A stretch of DNA of 64,000 nucleotides from Peteryoungia ipomoeae. Lineage in GTDB: Bacteria > Pseudomonadota > Alphaproteobacteria > Rhizobiales > Rhizobiaceae. A program made the position numbers and the translations under genes. Below the pieces are notes generated by a model. The model was not told the origin of the DNA. It did no database searches and saw only the letters and a program-made list of their open reading frames with translations. Below, in pieces: positions 27,363 through 36,702 of this stretch. Position 1 is the stretch's first letter; each line of letters starts with the position of its first letter. The stretch is taken from the NCBI RefSeq assembly GCF_004912165.1, contig NZ_STGV01000002.1, positions 124,001-188,000 of the forward strand, given 5' to 3'.

Positions 27363-28339
27363 ACCCGCGTTATCGTCCCCTTGTTGCCACCACCGTCATC
27401 TTCATCGTTGCCTATGCCATCTGTATTTTCCAGTATCCGGCCATGTGGTCGACGCGGGTGTTCGGCAATTTCCTGACCGACAATGCCTTTCTCGGCATTG
27501 CGGCCGTCGGCGCCACCTTCGTCATCATTTCCGGCGGCATCGACCTTTCCGTCGGTGCGGTAATCGGGTTGACCGGCGTTGTCACCGCCGTGCTGATCAC
27601 CTGGTTCGGGCTGCATCCGCTCGCCGTCTTTGCCATCGTGCTTGCCTTCTCCGCCGCCTTCGGTGCCGGCATGGGCGCTGCGATCCACTTCCTGCGCGTG
27701 CCGCCCTTCATCGTGACGCTGGCCGGCATGTTCCTCGCCCGCGGTCTCGCCTCGGTGCTGACGCAGGATTCCATTCCGATCAACCACGAATTCTACAAGT
27801 TCATCTCGACGCTCTATTACAAGCTGCCGGGCGGCGGGCGGCTCAGCGCCATCGGTCTGCTGATGCTCTTCGTCTTCCTCGTCTGCGGTTTCATCGCACA
27901 CAAGACGCGCTTCGGCTCTTACGTCTATGCGATCGGCGGCAATCCGACATCGGCGGCGTTGATGGGGGTTCCGGTTGCCCGCACCACGATCGGCATCTAT
28001 GCGCTTGGCTCCTTCCTCGGCGGTCTCTCGGGCATCGTCTATTCGCTCTACACCTCGGCCGGTTACCCGCTTGCCGCCGTCGGCATCGAACTTGACTCGA
28101 TTGCAGCCGTGGTGATAGGCGGAACCCTGCTGACCGGGGGCTATGGCTTCATCTTCGGCACGCTTATCGGCGTCATGCTGCAGGGCCTCGTCCAGACCTA
28201 TATCGTCTTCGACGGCACGCTCTCCAGCTGGTGGACCAAGATCGCCATCGGGATCCTTCTCTTCATGTTCATCCTGCTGCAGAAGCTCGTCTTCACGGCA
28301 CAGACCGGGCGCAAACGCCTGAAGAAGGGCATGGCATGA
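27359..28339 (+). CDS. yjfF: Sugar ABC transporter permease, YjfF-like
   Basis: Second permease subunit, 326 aa. Family features include GATFVIISGGIDLSVGAVIG, VPPFIVTLAGMFLARGLA, AIGGNPTSAALMGVPVARTT in the coupling loop and LDSIAAVVIGGTLLTGGYGF. The FYKFISTLYYKLPGGGRLS insert is close to that of E. coli YjfF. With YtfT it forms the channel of a galactofuranose-type importer. ATG 27359 and stop at 28339 are both in ATGA overlaps, giving a tightly coupled ytfR-ytfT-yjfF-regulator unit. Confidence 0.92.
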   Translation: MNPRYRPLVATTVIFIVAYAICIFQYPAMWSTRVFGNFLTDNAFLGIAAVGATFVIISGGIDLSVGAVIGLTGVVTAVLITWFGLHPLAVFAIVLAFSAAFGAGMGAAIHFLRVPPFIVTLAGMFLARGLASVLTQDSIPINHEFYKFISTLYYKLPGGGRLSAIGLLMLFVFLVCGFIAHKTRFGSYVYAIGGNPTSAALMGVPVARTTIGIYALGSFLGGLSGIVYSLYTSAGYPLAAVGIELDSIAAVVIGGTLLTGGYGFIFGTLIGVMLQGLVQTYIVFDGTLSSWWTKIAIGILLFMFILLQKLVFTAQTGRKRLKKGMA

Positions 28340-29070
28340 GCGAACCAGGGAGCCTGCTTCGCTCCCTTTCCGGACGCGTGGCGGCACGGAATTTCCACTC
28401 CCACGTGATCAATGAAATCGGCATAGGCGTGATCTCGGGCCGGTTCCCGATCGGCACGACATTGCCCAACGATGCTGCCCTGATCGACGAATTCGGCGTC
28501 TCCCGCACCGTGCTGCGCGAGGCGCTGAAGACGCTCGAGGCCAAGGGATTGCTGGAGGCGCGGCCGAAGGTCGGCACCAAGGTCGCCAAGAAAAGTCGGT
28601 GGAACCTCTTCGATCCGCAGGTGCTTGCCTGGCATCTCTCGGCCCCGCCCGACGAGGAGTTCCTGCGCGGGCTTGCCGAAACGCGCCAGGCGCTGGAACC
28701 GCTCGCAGCCGGGCATGCAGCCGAGCGGCGCACCGCCGACAATCTGCGCCTGATGCATTACTGGATCCGACAGATGGAAATGTCGCTCGACCAGCCGCTC
28801 AACTTCTGTCTCGCCGATTTCGAACTGCATCGCATCGTCGCCGATGCCTCGCACAATCCCTTCATGCGGGCGCTTTACGGTGTGATCGAACTCTCCCACG
28901 CCTTTGCCTATCAGCGGGCGGTGGCCGAACCCCGGGACGGCGAGCTTCAACCCTTCGTCCATCTGCATCGCGATCTCGTGCACGCGATCGAACGCGGCAA
29001 GGCCGCAGATGCGCAGGCCGCCATGCTGGGGCTTATCGATTTCGAAGCCGAGTTCGCCGCAGCCGGCTGA
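28336..29070 (+). CDS. FadR-subfamily GntR transcriptional regulator
   Basis: A 244-aa regulator. The winged helix (about 20-85) contains GIGVISGRFPIGTTLPNDAALI and the recognition helix in FGVSRTVLREALKTLEAKGL. The C-terminal FCD domain shows its metal-binding pattern with Asp/His residues in NFCLADFELHRIVADASHNPF and HLHRDLVHAIERG. FCD proteins bind small acids or sugars acids such as galactonate, so it probably senses a product of the imported sugar and controls this operon, possibly through the dyad at 23719-23738. ATG 28336 overlaps yjfF. It is the last gene before the photosynthesis cluster. Confidence 0.88.
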   Translation: MSEPGSLLRSLSGRVAARNFHSHVINEIGIGVISGRFPIGTTLPNDAALIDEFGVSRTVLREALKTLEAKGLLEARPKVGTKVAKKSRWNLFDPQVLAWHLSAPPDEEFLRGLAETRQALEPLAAGHAAERRTADNLRLMHYWIRQMEMSLDQPLNFCLADFELHRIVADASHNPFMRALYGVIELSHAFAYQRAVAEPRDGELQPFVHLHRDLVHAIERGKAADAQAAMLGLIDFEAEFAAAG

Positions 29071-29128
29071 GTTCGCCGATCGATCCGGCATAAATTTCCC
29101 TCACCCTCTTCAAACGGACAGCAAAAAG

Positions 29129-29146
29129 TGTAAACTTGACTTTACA
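29129..29146. promoter_or_regulatory. PpsR/CrtJ-type palindrome upstream of bchI
   Basis: TGT (29129-29131) - 12 bases - ACA (29144-29146), with extended symmetry TGTAAA...TTTACA. This is the consensus of the redox- and light-dependent repressor PpsR (CrtJ) that controls photosynthesis genes in purple bacteria. It is 22 bp before the bchI start. Only a lone ACA half-site (29118-29120) lies 8 bp upstream. Confidence 0.7.
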
Positions 29147-29168
29147 CTCAAGCTTGAGGCGGGGATTT

Positions 29169-30212
29169 ATGGCCAAACCATTCCCATTTGCCGCGATCGT
29201 CGCGCAGGAGGACATGAAGAAGGCCCTCCTGATGGCCGCGGTCGAGCCACTGCTTGGCGGCGTGCTGATCTTCGGCGACCGCGGCACGGGTAAGTCCACC
29301 GCCGTACGCGCACTGACGGAGCTGCTGCCGGCCATCGAGACGCGTGAGGGCTGCCGCTACAATTGCCTGCCCGCCCAGCCGCAATCCGCCTGCACCGTGT
29401 GTAACCCGGTCCATGGTCGCAAGCCGCCGCCGATCTTGAAACGTCGTGCGCCAATGATCGACCTGCCGCTCGGGGCGACCGAGGATCGCGTTTGCGGTTC
29501 GCTCGACATCGAGAAGGCACTCGTCGCGGGGGAGAAACATTTCGAACCGGGCCTGCTGGCGGCCGCCAATCGCGGCTTTCTCTATATCGACGAGATCAAC
29601 CTCCTTGAGGATCACCTGGTCGATCTTCTCCTCGATGCGGCGGCATCAGGGGTCAATGTCGTCGAACGCGAGGGCTTGAGTATCCGCCACGCGGCACGTT
29701 TCGTGCTGGTCGGCAGCGGCAACCCGGAGGAAGGCGATCTTCGCCCGCAATTGCTGGATCGGTTCGGCCTTTCGGTCGATGTCCGCACCATCGACGATCT
29801 CTCCCAGCGGATCGAGGTCATCCGGCGGCGAGACGCCTACGAAACCGACCCCCTGGCCTTCTGTGATCTCTGGGCCAAGCGTGATGCTGCAATCGGTCGA
29901 CGTGTCACCGCGGCACGCAAGATCCTGCGGCAGGTCGAGATCCCGGATGCTGTCGTCATGCGGATGTCGCAGCTCTGCCTGCGGCTCGGGATCGACGGCA
30001 TGCGCGGCGAGCTGACCCTGATGCGTGCAAGCCGGGCGGCGGCGGCACTTGCCGGGCGCCATACCGTCACCTGGGACGATGTCTTTGATATCGCCCCGAT
30101 GGTGCTCTGCCACCGCCTGCGCCGAGATCCCCTTGATGATGCGGGGTCGACACCCCGGGTGGAGCGGGCGCTCGCCACCCTCGACGCCGGGCCTGGACTC
30201 GGCCATGGCTGA
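29169..30212 (+). CDS. bchI: Magnesium chelatase subunit BchI
   Basis: AAA+ ATPase subunit of magnesium chelatase, which with BchD and BchH inserts Mg2+ into protoporphyrin IX, the first step specific to bacteriochlorophyll. The 347-aa length is normal. Walker A is GDRGTGKST (residues 36-44), Walker [10 protein letters not shown], sensor 1 region [11 protein letters not shown], and the arginine-finger region [14 protein letters not shown]. The ATG at 29169 gives the usual start [13 protein letters not shown]; an in-frame ATG at 29136 would run through the PpsR site. It heads bchI-bchD-bchO-crtI-crtB and overlaps bchD by 8 bp. Confidence 0.95.
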   Translation: MAKPFPFAAIVAQEDMKKALLMAAVEPLLGGVLIFGDRGTGKSTAVRALTELLPAIETREGCRYNCLPAQPQSACTVCNPVHGRKPPPILKRRAPMIDLPLGATEDRVCGSLDIEKALVAGEKHFEPGLLAAANRGFLYIDEINLLEDHLVDLLLDAAASGVNVVEREGLSIRHAARFVLVGSGNPEEGDLRPQLLDRFGLSVDVRTIDDLSQRIEVIRRRDAYETDPLAFCDLWAKRDAAIGRRVTAARKILRQVEIPDAVVMRMSQLCLRLGIDGMRGELTLMRASRAAAALAGRHTVTWDDVFDIAPMVLCHRLRRDPLDDAGSTPRVERALATLDAGPGLGHG

Positions 30213-32055
30213 GCTCGGGCCCCACGACGCTTTCCTACGGGCCCTTGACAGCAAGGGGGCTGCGTCATGGGCCGACGCCTTGCTTGTCATTGACCTGCTT
30301 GGCCTTGGCGGCAGCGCGCTTGGCGGCGTCTGGCTGAAGGCGCGAGCCGGTGGCGTACGCGACCTTTTCCTCACGCGGCTGCAGGCGCGGCTCGGTCCCG
30401 ATGTCCGCTGGACACGACTGCCACCAGGCAGCGCGATCTTGAACCTCACCGGCGGGATCGATCTTGCCGCAACGGCAGCTACGGGCCGCCTGCAGCGCCA
30501 GCAAGGTCTCTTGGCGCTGGCGCAAGGCGGCGTGCTCATGGTTTCGATGGCTGAGCGTCTCGATCCCTCGCTGGCCGCAATGGTGGCGACGGCGATGGAT
30601 GATGCCTCCTCGCCGGGCTTCCTGCTGGTCGCCATCGACGAGTCACTTGAGGACGAGGCAGCCCTCTCCCAGACGCTTGGCGACAGGCTTGCCCTGCGCA
30701 TCGATCTCGATGGCATCGGCTGGCATCACGTGGGCGGTGAGGCTCCTTCGGTGGCGCGCGGCGCACCGACAGTCGACGCCTGGCGCGGCATCGACATCGA
30801 TGACCGTCTGCTGAAGGGTCTGGCTTCGCTGGCGGAACTTGCGGGGCATCGCTCGCCACGCATGCTTTCGCACCTCGCCCGCACGGCACGCCTTTTTGCA
30901 CTGCATGAGGGGCGCCCGGCCGTCGAAGAAGCGGATGCGCTGACCGCCCTTCGCTTGTGTCTCGGCATCAGCATTGCGCCTCAATCCACGACCGCGGAGA
31001 CGGAGAACAACGAGCCACCGCCGCCACCCTCAGGCGATGCCGGATCCGCCTCCGAGACGGCCACCTCCAACAGCGACGTCCATGACGACTGCAGCGCTGA
31101 AGCGCAACCGACCAAGCTCGATGCCCTGACGGACCTGCTTGCGGCAGTGCAGGCCGGATCACTGGTGGCAGATCCCTGGCTATCTGTCAGTCAGCGTCCG
31201 TCTCGCAACGCTGGATCCGTGGGAAAATCCGGCAGCTTGGCCAAGAATGCGCGACGCGGACGCCCCTACGGCATAGGCCTCTCACCGCCCTATGCACAGG
31301 CGCGACCCGATATCGTTGCGACGCTGCGGGCCGCAGCTCCTTTCCAGAGGATCAGGGCTGCGCAGCGCGCTACTCTTGTTGCGGCAACTTTACCCTCAAC
31401 GCCCTGCGGGATGGCCAACGGGTCAGGTTCGCCACGCGCCTTCGTTAGCCGCGAGGACTTCCGCTATGTGCGGCTGCGCCATGCCGCGCCTTCGACTGCC
31501 ATCTTCATCGTCGACGCCTCCGGCTCGACGGCGCTGGAGCGGCTCGGCGAAACGAAAGGTGCCATCGAGAGCCTGCTTGCCCGCTGCTACATCCGCCGCG
31601 ACGAGGTGGCGCTTGTCGCCTTTCACGGCACAGGGGCAGAGCTGTTGCTTGCCCCGACCCGCTCGCTGACCGCAGCAAAACGGACACTCGCGGCCCTGCC
31701 GGGTGGAGGCCCGACACCGCTTGCGGCCGGGCTGAAAGCCGGCCTCGAACTCGCGATTTCGGTCGAACGCCGCGGCAGCACGCCTATCCTCGTGCTGTTG
31801 ACCGACGGCAGCGGCAACATTGCCCTTGATGGCAGACCCGATCGCGCTGTCGCCGCCGAGGAGGTGCAACGATTGGCGACCAACTGCAGGATGCATGCGT
31901 TCAAGACGATCTGCATCGACATCGCCAGACGCCCGCGCGACAGCGTTGCGAACCTTTCCCGTCTGCTGGGCGCTGATCTGCATATTCTGCGTCGGGCCGA
32001 TGCAGGGCGCATTTCGCATCTCGTCGATCGCTCCATGCAGGAGGCCCAGGCATGA
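30205..32055 (+). CDS. bchD: Magnesium chelatase subunit BchD
   Basis: Non-ATP-hydrolysing AAA+/VWA subunit that joins the BchI ring to BchH. The 616 aa fall into an N-terminal AAA-like domain (about 1-260; Walker A is lost), a Pro/acidic linker (about 265-300, with PPPPPSGDAG and SNSDVHDDCS) and a C-terminal von Willebrand A domain whose MIDAS motif DASGSTAL begins at Asp437, with the second metal residues in LTDGSGN. ATG 30205 lies inside the end of bchI; the frame is open further upstream but would overlap bchI by about 190 bp without family similarity. Confidence 0.94.
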   Translation: MAELGPHDAFLRALDSKGAASWADALLVIDLLGLGGSALGGVWLKARAGGVRDLFLTRLQARLGPDVRWTRLPPGSAILNLTGGIDLAATAATGRLQRQQGLLALAQGGVLMVSMAERLDPSLAAMVATAMDDASSPGFLLVAIDESLEDEAALSQTLGDRLALRIDLDGIGWHHVGGEAPSVARGAPTVDAWRGIDIDDRLLKGLASLAELAGHRSPRMLSHLARTARLFALHEGRPAVEEADALTALRLCLGISIAPQSTTAETENNEPPPPPSGDAGSASETATSNSDVHDDCSAEAQPTKLDALTDLLAAVQAGSLVADPWLSVSQRPSRNAGSVGKSGSLAKNARRGRPYGIGLSPPYAQARPDIVATLRAAAPFQRIRAAQRATLVAATLPSTPCGMANGSGSPRAFVSREDFRYVRLRHAAPSTAIFIVDASGSTALERLGETKGAIESLLARCYIRRDEVALVAFHGTGAELLLAPTRSLTAAKRTLAALPGGGPTPLAAGLKAGLELAISVERRGSTPILVLLTDGSGNIALDGRPDRAVAAEEVQRLATNCRMHAFKTICIDIARRPRDSVANLSRLLGADLHILRRADAGRISHLVDRSMQEAQA

Positions 32056-32963
32056 TCAGGGCACAGGACGGGCTGGATTGGGAAACGGATGGCCGCACCT
32101 GGCCCAACCGCAGTGCAAGCCGCTTCATCACGACGGCGTCATGCCACTGGCATGTTCAGATTTCCGGACCTGAGAGCGCCCCCATCATCCTGCTTCTGCA
32201 CGGCACGGGTGCAGCCTCCCATTCCTGGCGGCATCTTCTGCCACTCCTCGCCACCCGCTTTCGTGTGGTGGCACCCGATCTGCCGGGCCATGGCTTTACC
32301 CGTCCGCAGGAGCCTGTCGATCTCTCGCTTGCAGGCATGGTCCAGAGCCTGACGGAACTGCTAGGAGAGTTTGATCGCTGCCCCGTGATCGTGGTTGGCC
32401 ATTCCGCCGGTGCAGCCATTGCTGTGACGCTTGCCGCCAGCCACGCGAATGCCGTGCCCCGCCATGTGATCGGGATCAATGGCGCCTTTCTGCCGATCAG
32501 GGGCAATGCGCTGTTCTCACCCCTTGCCAAGGCGCTGTTTGCCAACCCCTTTTCAGCGTCGATGTTCTCGCTGATGTCCCGCGTTACGCCGCTGGGCGGC
32601 AACCTGCTCACGGCAACCGGCTCTGACATCGATCAGGAAGGCCGCTCAATCTATCGCCTGCTGCTATCCTCCCCGGCCCATGTCCGTGGCGCGCTTGGCA
32701 TGATGGCGGCCTGGGATCTCTCGCGTTTCGATGCGACGCTGCAGCGACTGCCCTTCCCGATGACCCTGATCGCGGCCAGGGACGACCCTATGGTGCCGAT
32801 CGAGAACTCCGTTCATGCCGCAGGCCAGGCAACCGGCAGCCGCCTCGTGCTGACAGACCGCGGCGGCCACCTGCTGCATGAATGCCGTGCCGCCGACATT
32901 GCCCGCTGGATCGACGAGGCAATCAGCGAACAGAAGAGACCCGATGGAGCGGATGCAGCATGA
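32052..32963 (+). CDS. bchO: Alpha/beta hydrolase BchO
   Basis: A 303-aa alpha/beta-hydrolase of the BchO group, found next to bchID in most purple-bacterial clusters and presumed to help magnesium chelatase or tetrapyrrole handling; its substrate is not established. Visible features: oxyanion-hole HG in LLLHGTGAASHSW, nucleophile elbow GHSAG, a late Asp in LIAARDDPMVP and the catalytic His in DRGGHLLHE. ATG 32052 overlaps bchD (ATGA) and the stop overlaps crtI (ATGA). Confidence 0.9.
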   Translation: MIRAQDGLDWETDGRTWPNRSASRFITTASCHWHVQISGPESAPIILLLHGTGAASHSWRHLLPLLATRFRVVAPDLPGHGFTRPQEPVDLSLAGMVQSLTELLGEFDRCPVIVVGHSAGAAIAVTLAASHANAVPRHVIGINGAFLPIRGNALFSPLAKALFANPFSASMFSLMSRVTPLGGNLLTATGSDIDQEGRSIYRLLLSSPAHVRGALGMMAAWDLSRFDATLQRLPFPMTLIAARDDPMVPIENSVHAAGQATGSRLVLTDRGGHLLHECRAADIARWIDEAISEQKRPDGADAA

Positions 32964-34531
32964 ACATTGCAGGTCGCTTCGCAAAACCAAGACCTGATCC
33001 CGCCGATATCAGGCCGCATGCGGTCATCATCGGCGCTGGCGTCGGCGGGCTTGCCACCGGTGCCCTCCTCGGCGCCAAAGGCTACCGCGTCACCATCGTC
33101 GATCCGCTGGACGAGCCCGGTGGTCGCGCCTATGCGCATCGGCAAGACGGCTTCACCTTCGACGCGGGCCCCACCATCATCACGGCACCCTGGCTTTTCG
33201 AAAACCTCTGGCGGGACTGCGGCGGAAAATTAAGCGACGACGTCGAGTTGAGGGCCAATACGCCCTTCTACCGCGTCCGTTTCGACGATGGCACGGTCTT
33301 TGACTATTCCGGCGATCGTACGGCGATGGAAGCGCAGATCGGTCTTATCGAACCGCAGGATGTCGCGGGCTATCGCAGCTTCCTGGAGGAAAGCCGGCGC
33401 ATCTACGAAGTGGCCTTCGAGCAGTTGGCGCACAAGCCCTTTCACAGCCTCCTGTTTACCGCAAAGACGCTGGCCGGGCTTGTTCGGCTTGGCGGTTATC
33501 GCTCGGTCTATTCGGTCGTCTCGAAACATTTCAGAAGCGACAAGCTTCGGACGCTGTTTTCCTTCCACCCGCTGCTGATCGGCGGCAATCCCTTTTCGGC
33601 CACGTCCTTCTACTGCCTGATTGCCCATCTCGAGGGTAAATACGGCGTGCATCATGCGATCGGCGGCACCAACGCGCTGGTGCGCGGCATCGCCTCTCTG
33701 GTCACTCGAAATGGCGGCAGCATTCGGCTGCGAGAAACGGTGCGCGAGATCGAGACGGAAGGACGCCGAGCGACCGGCGTTCGTCTCGCGTCGGGCGAGC
33801 GTCTGTCCTCCGACATCGTCATTTCCAATGCCGACCCAGCCACCACCTATGGCGCGCTTCTGAAAAGCCATCCCCGCCGGCGCTGGACGGATGCCAAGCT
33901 TGCCCGTGGAGACTATTCCATGAGCCTCTTCGTCTGGTATTTCGGCACCAACAGGCGCTATGACGATGTCCTGCATCACACCATGCTGTTTGGACCACGC
34001 TATCGCGGCCTGCTGGATGACATCTTTCGCAAACACAGGCTTGCCGAGGATTTCAGTCTCTACCTGCATCGCCCGACTGCCAGCGATCGGTCGCTCGCCC
34101 CGCCCGGCTGCGACACCTTTTACGTGCTGAGCCCCGTGCCCAACCTTGCAAGCGGCACCGACTGGAGCGAAGCAGCAGAACGCTATCGGCAGAAGATCGA
34201 GGCGCGTCTGCACGAAACGATCCTGCCGGATCTCTCACGCCACATCGTCAGCTCGCGCATTGCAACACCGCTCGACTTCAGGGAGCGCCTGCTGTCCTGG
34301 CAGGGGGCCGCCTTCGCGCTTGAACCCAAGCTCTTCCAGAGCGCCTGGTTTCGTCCCCACAACAAAAGCGAGGAACTCGACAACCTCTATCTCTGCGGTG
34401 CCGGCACCCACCCGGGTGCCGGTCTGCCCGGCGTCGTTTCCTCGGCCCGCATCGTCGCCGATCTGGTGCCGGATCCAGCTCGCCTTCTGGCCGGGACCTG
34501 GCATCGCCAGACAGGGGAGACGCATCTATGA
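32960..34531 (+). CDS. crtI: Phytoene desaturase CrtI
   Basis: FAD-dependent desaturase that converts phytoene to neurosporene or lycopene at the membrane; 523 aa. The N-terminal dinucleotide fold is HAVIIGAGVGGLATGALLGA (about 22-41), followed by GGRAYAHRQDGFTFDAGPT. CrtI-type features are HHAIGGTNALVRGIASL, FVWYFGTNRRYDDVLHHTML, FGPRYRGLLDDIF and the C-terminal LYLCGAGTHPGAGLPGV. ATG 32960 within ATGA of bchO; an in-frame ATG at 32882 lies well inside bchO and lacks homology. Whether it makes three or four desaturations cannot be told from sequence. Confidence 0.94.
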   Translation: MNIAGRFAKPRPDPADIRPHAVIIGAGVGGLATGALLGAKGYRVTIVDPLDEPGGRAYAHRQDGFTFDAGPTIITAPWLFENLWRDCGGKLSDDVELRANTPFYRVRFDDGTVFDYSGDRTAMEAQIGLIEPQDVAGYRSFLEESRRIYEVAFEQLAHKPFHSLLFTAKTLAGLVRLGGYRSVYSVVSKHFRSDKLRTLFSFHPLLIGGNPFSATSFYCLIAHLEGKYGVHHAIGGTNALVRGIASLVTRNGGSIRLRETVREIETEGRRATGVRLASGERLSSDIVISNADPATTYGALLKSHPRRRWTDAKLARGDYSMSLFVWYFGTNRRYDDVLHHTMLFGPRYRGLLDDIFRKHRLAEDFSLYLHRPTASDRSLAPPGCDTFYVLSPVPNLASGTDWSEAAERYRQKIEARLHETILPDLSRHIVSSRIATPLDFRERLLSWQGAAFALEPKLFQSAWFRPHNKSEELDNLYLCGAGTHPGAGLPGVVSSARIVADLVPDPARLLAGTWHRQTGETHL

Positions 34532-35697
34532 CCCTTGCCGACAGCACATCCTTGGACAGCCTGCTTGCACGTCCGCTCGCCCGCCGGCCGATCCTGGTGA
34601 ACTACGGCTTTTCGGGCGATTTCGAGGACCAGAAAGCCTGTTCGGCCGCCATCCGCCGTGGCTCGAAATCCTTCCATCTCGCATCTCTTCTCCTTCCCCG
34701 GGAGACACGCCGGGCTGCCCGAGCGCTCTACGCCTTCTGCCGCCATTCGGACGATCTGATCGACGATCCGAAAAGCGGCATGCCCGCGCTTACACGCCTG
34801 CGTGAACGCCTTGATCGCATCTATCGCGGCGATCCAGCACCCTTCGCCTGCGACCGGGCCTTTGCCCGGGTCGTGCATGATCACGCCATCGCAAAGCCCA
34901 TCGTGGAGGCCCTGCTCGATGGCTTTGCCATGGATCTCGAAGGTGATCGCCACCAGACGATCGAAGATGTTAAGGCCTACGCGACATGTGTTGCCGCAAG
35001 CGTCGGGCTGATGATGGCGTCGGTCATGGGCGTCGGTGATCGGGCAGCACTTGCTCGAGCGGCCGATCTCGGCATTGCCATGCAGTTGACAAACATCGCC
35101 CGCGATGTCGGGGAAGACGCGCGCAACGGACGCCTTTACCTGCCTCTCGACTGGCTCGCCGAAGAGGGCATTGATGCAGATGCCTTCCTGCGCAATCCGC
35201 GCCACACACCGGCCCTTGCTGTCGTGGTCAAGCGGCTGCTGGATGACGCCGCGCGCCATTACCGGCTGGGGCATGCCGGCATCCCGAGCCTGCCGAAACC
35301 ATGTCGGCATGCCATCCGTACGGCAGCCCTTGTTTATGAGGCCATCGGCACGGCGATTGCGGCCAATGGCTATGACAGCGTGACACTTCGGGCGACGACG
35401 GGACTTGGCACGAAACTCGGCCTGCTGCTCCGTGCCCGGCGCGAAGATATGCGCTTTGCGGCGACTTCCGTGCGGGATCTGCACAGCCAGACAGATCCCG
35501 CCGCCCGCGACCTTGTGACGCTCAGCGCGATGCAGCCCGAAAGCCGCCTGGCAGGAACGATCCCTGTGGCAAACATCCAGACTGAAGCGGCGATAGGGCG
35601 GGTCACCACGATCCTGCTGCGTCTCCATGGCGATGCACAGCGTGAGACACGCAGACACCGCGAGACCGCGCGGGAAAGGGCGGCGAGCCTTGTTTGA
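34528..35697 (+). CDS. crtB: Phytoene synthase CrtB
   Basis: Condenses two geranylgeranyl diphosphates head to head to 15-cis-phytoene. The 389-aa protein carries the first Asp-rich motif CRHSDDLIDD, the YATCVAASVGLMMASVMG segment and the second Asp-rich region MQLTNIARDVGEDARNGRLYLP, all typical of squalene/phytoene synthases. The C-terminal 40 residues (TEAAIGRVTTILLRLHGDA and an Arg-rich tail) extend a little past the core fold. ATG 34528 overlaps crtI by 4 bp. The stop is embedded in the start of the following 54-aa ORF. Confidence 0.94.
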   Translation: MTLADSTSLDSLLARPLARRPILVNYGFSGDFEDQKACSAAIRRGSKSFHLASLLLPRETRRAARALYAFCRHSDDLIDDPKSGMPALTRLRERLDRIYRGDPAPFACDRAFARVVHDHAIAKPIVEALLDGFAMDLEGDRHQTIEDVKAYATCVAASVGLMMASVMGVGDRAALARAADLGIAMQLTNIARDVGEDARNGRLYLPLDWLAEEGIDADAFLRNPRHTPALAVVVKRLLDDAARHYRLGHAGIPSLPKPCRHAIRTAALVYEAIGTAIAANGYDSVTLRATTGLGTKLGLLLRARREDMRFAATSVRDLHSQTDPAARDLVTLSAMQPESRLAGTIPVANIQTEAAIGRVTTILLRLHGDAQRETRRHRETARERAASLV

Positions 35698-35854
35698 GAA
35701 CTATTTCGGCATCATCGAAGCAATCTTCGTCTTCAGTCTCGCCATCGCATTTTATGTCTGGCAGATGCGCGATCTCAAGAAGGAGAAGGCGAAAGCCGAA
35801 GCGCGCGCCCGCGAGGCGGCTCAGAAGACAGCCAGCGAGACGGAAGAGGCTTAA
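35690..35854 (+). CDS. Small single-span membrane protein after crtB
   Basis: A 54-aa protein read from TTG 35690, overlapping crtB by 8 bp. Residues about 5-20 (YFGIIEAIFVFSLAIAFYVW) form one transmembrane helix, followed by QMRDLKK and a charged Ala/Lys/Glu helix. GGAAAGGG lies about 9 bases before the TTG. Short proteins of this type, opening with a (M/L)FENYFGI-like segment, occur near carotenoid genes of some purple bacteria as far as I recall; no function is known to me. Its TAA stop overlaps the crtC stop on the other strand in a shared TTAA. Confidence 0.6.
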   Translation: MFENYFGIIEAIFVFSLAIAFYVWQMRDLKKEKAKAEARAREAAQKTASETEEA

Positions 35855-36702
35855 GCCCGGCGAGGCATTCGAAACGGAAGCATCAGCCTGACGATTGGCA
35901 TGGCGAGCCGCCGACAATCGAGCGTCTCATGCATCATCCTGACCCGATCGCCAAAAAGCACGGTCTCGACCAGCGACCGACGATAGAAGGGCGTATCTTC
36001 GCAGGCCGCTGCCAAAGTGGGCCTTTCCGTTTCGTCGCAGGCGATCCCTCCCCCCACGCCCCAGAAACCGCGCTTGAGGCGCTGACGGTTGGGTGGCTTA
36101 AATTGCACAACGACGCCGCTCTCCGAATACGTGAGCCCGAAGCGGTTGTTTTCACCGTTTCCCCGGATGGAATCGTAAAGCAGGATCGCCCGCCCATCCG
36201 CCGTTTTGCCGCGTGCCCAGTCCCAACCGGCGAAATCGGCTTCGAGCGGCCGGCTGCCGAAGTTCATATCGTGATAGCCTTGCCCGACCCAGCCACCATT
36301 CGACATTGCATCACAGGAGACACTGACCAGCCCAGTCGGTGCCACGGGCTGCCAGCTATGGCGCCCCTCCGGATCGAGTGCATAGGCTATATCCGCGAGA
36401 AAAGCCGGCTCAAGCTCGATTCTGCCGCGCATCCGCCTGGGCAGGAGGCGTTGCCCCGGCCACGGCAGAAAAGTCTCGTCAAAGGCAATCGCAATCAGCC
36501 GCCCGTCGAAGCGGATCGAGGATTTGCCAATATGCAGGCACGAGCGATCGCGGCTGAGGGCTGCGCGCCCCCGCTCCGTCATCGCCCAGGCATGGCCGTC
36601 CGGCCCATAAAGCGCGACATTGAAGGTCACGTGATTTTCCGGATCGCGCCGGCCCGACCAGTGATAATAGGGCGAGAAGACCGAGCCGATGAAGGCGATC
36701 AC
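35851..36702 (-). CDS. crtC: Hydroxyneurosporene synthase (carotenoid 1,2-hydratase) CrtC
   Basis: Adds water across the 1,2 double bond of acyclic carotenoids in the spheroidene/spirilloxanthin routes. From the GTG at 36702, in a GTGA overlap with the crtD stop, the protein has 283 aa, close to the 281 aa I recall for Rhodobacter CrtC, and begins IAFIGSVFSPYYHWSGRRDP. Other family stretches: NHVTFNVALYGPDGHAWAMTERG, HSWQPVAPTG, GWVGQGYHDMNFGSRPLE and GWDWARG. Upstream, inside crtD, the frame still encodes conserved CrtC sequence (VPPGGYHWWYVDGTSDCG) but has no ATG, GTG or TTG close by; the first in-frame ATG is at 37077. The true start is therefore unsettled. Confidence 0.85.
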   Translation of the reverse strand: MIAFIGSVFSPYYHWSGRRDPENHVTFNVALYGPDGHAWAMTERGRAALSRDRSCLHIGKSSIRFDGRLIAIAFDETFLPWPGQRLLPRRMRGRIELEPAFLADIAYALDPEGRHSWQPVAPTGLVSVSCDAMSNGGWVGQGYHDMNFGSRPLEADFAGWDWARGKTADGRAILLYDSIRGNGENNRFGLTYSESGVVVQFKPPNRQRLKRGFWGVGGGIACDETERPTLAAACEDTPFYRRSLVETVLFGDRVRMMHETLDCRRLAMPIVRLMLPFRMPRRA

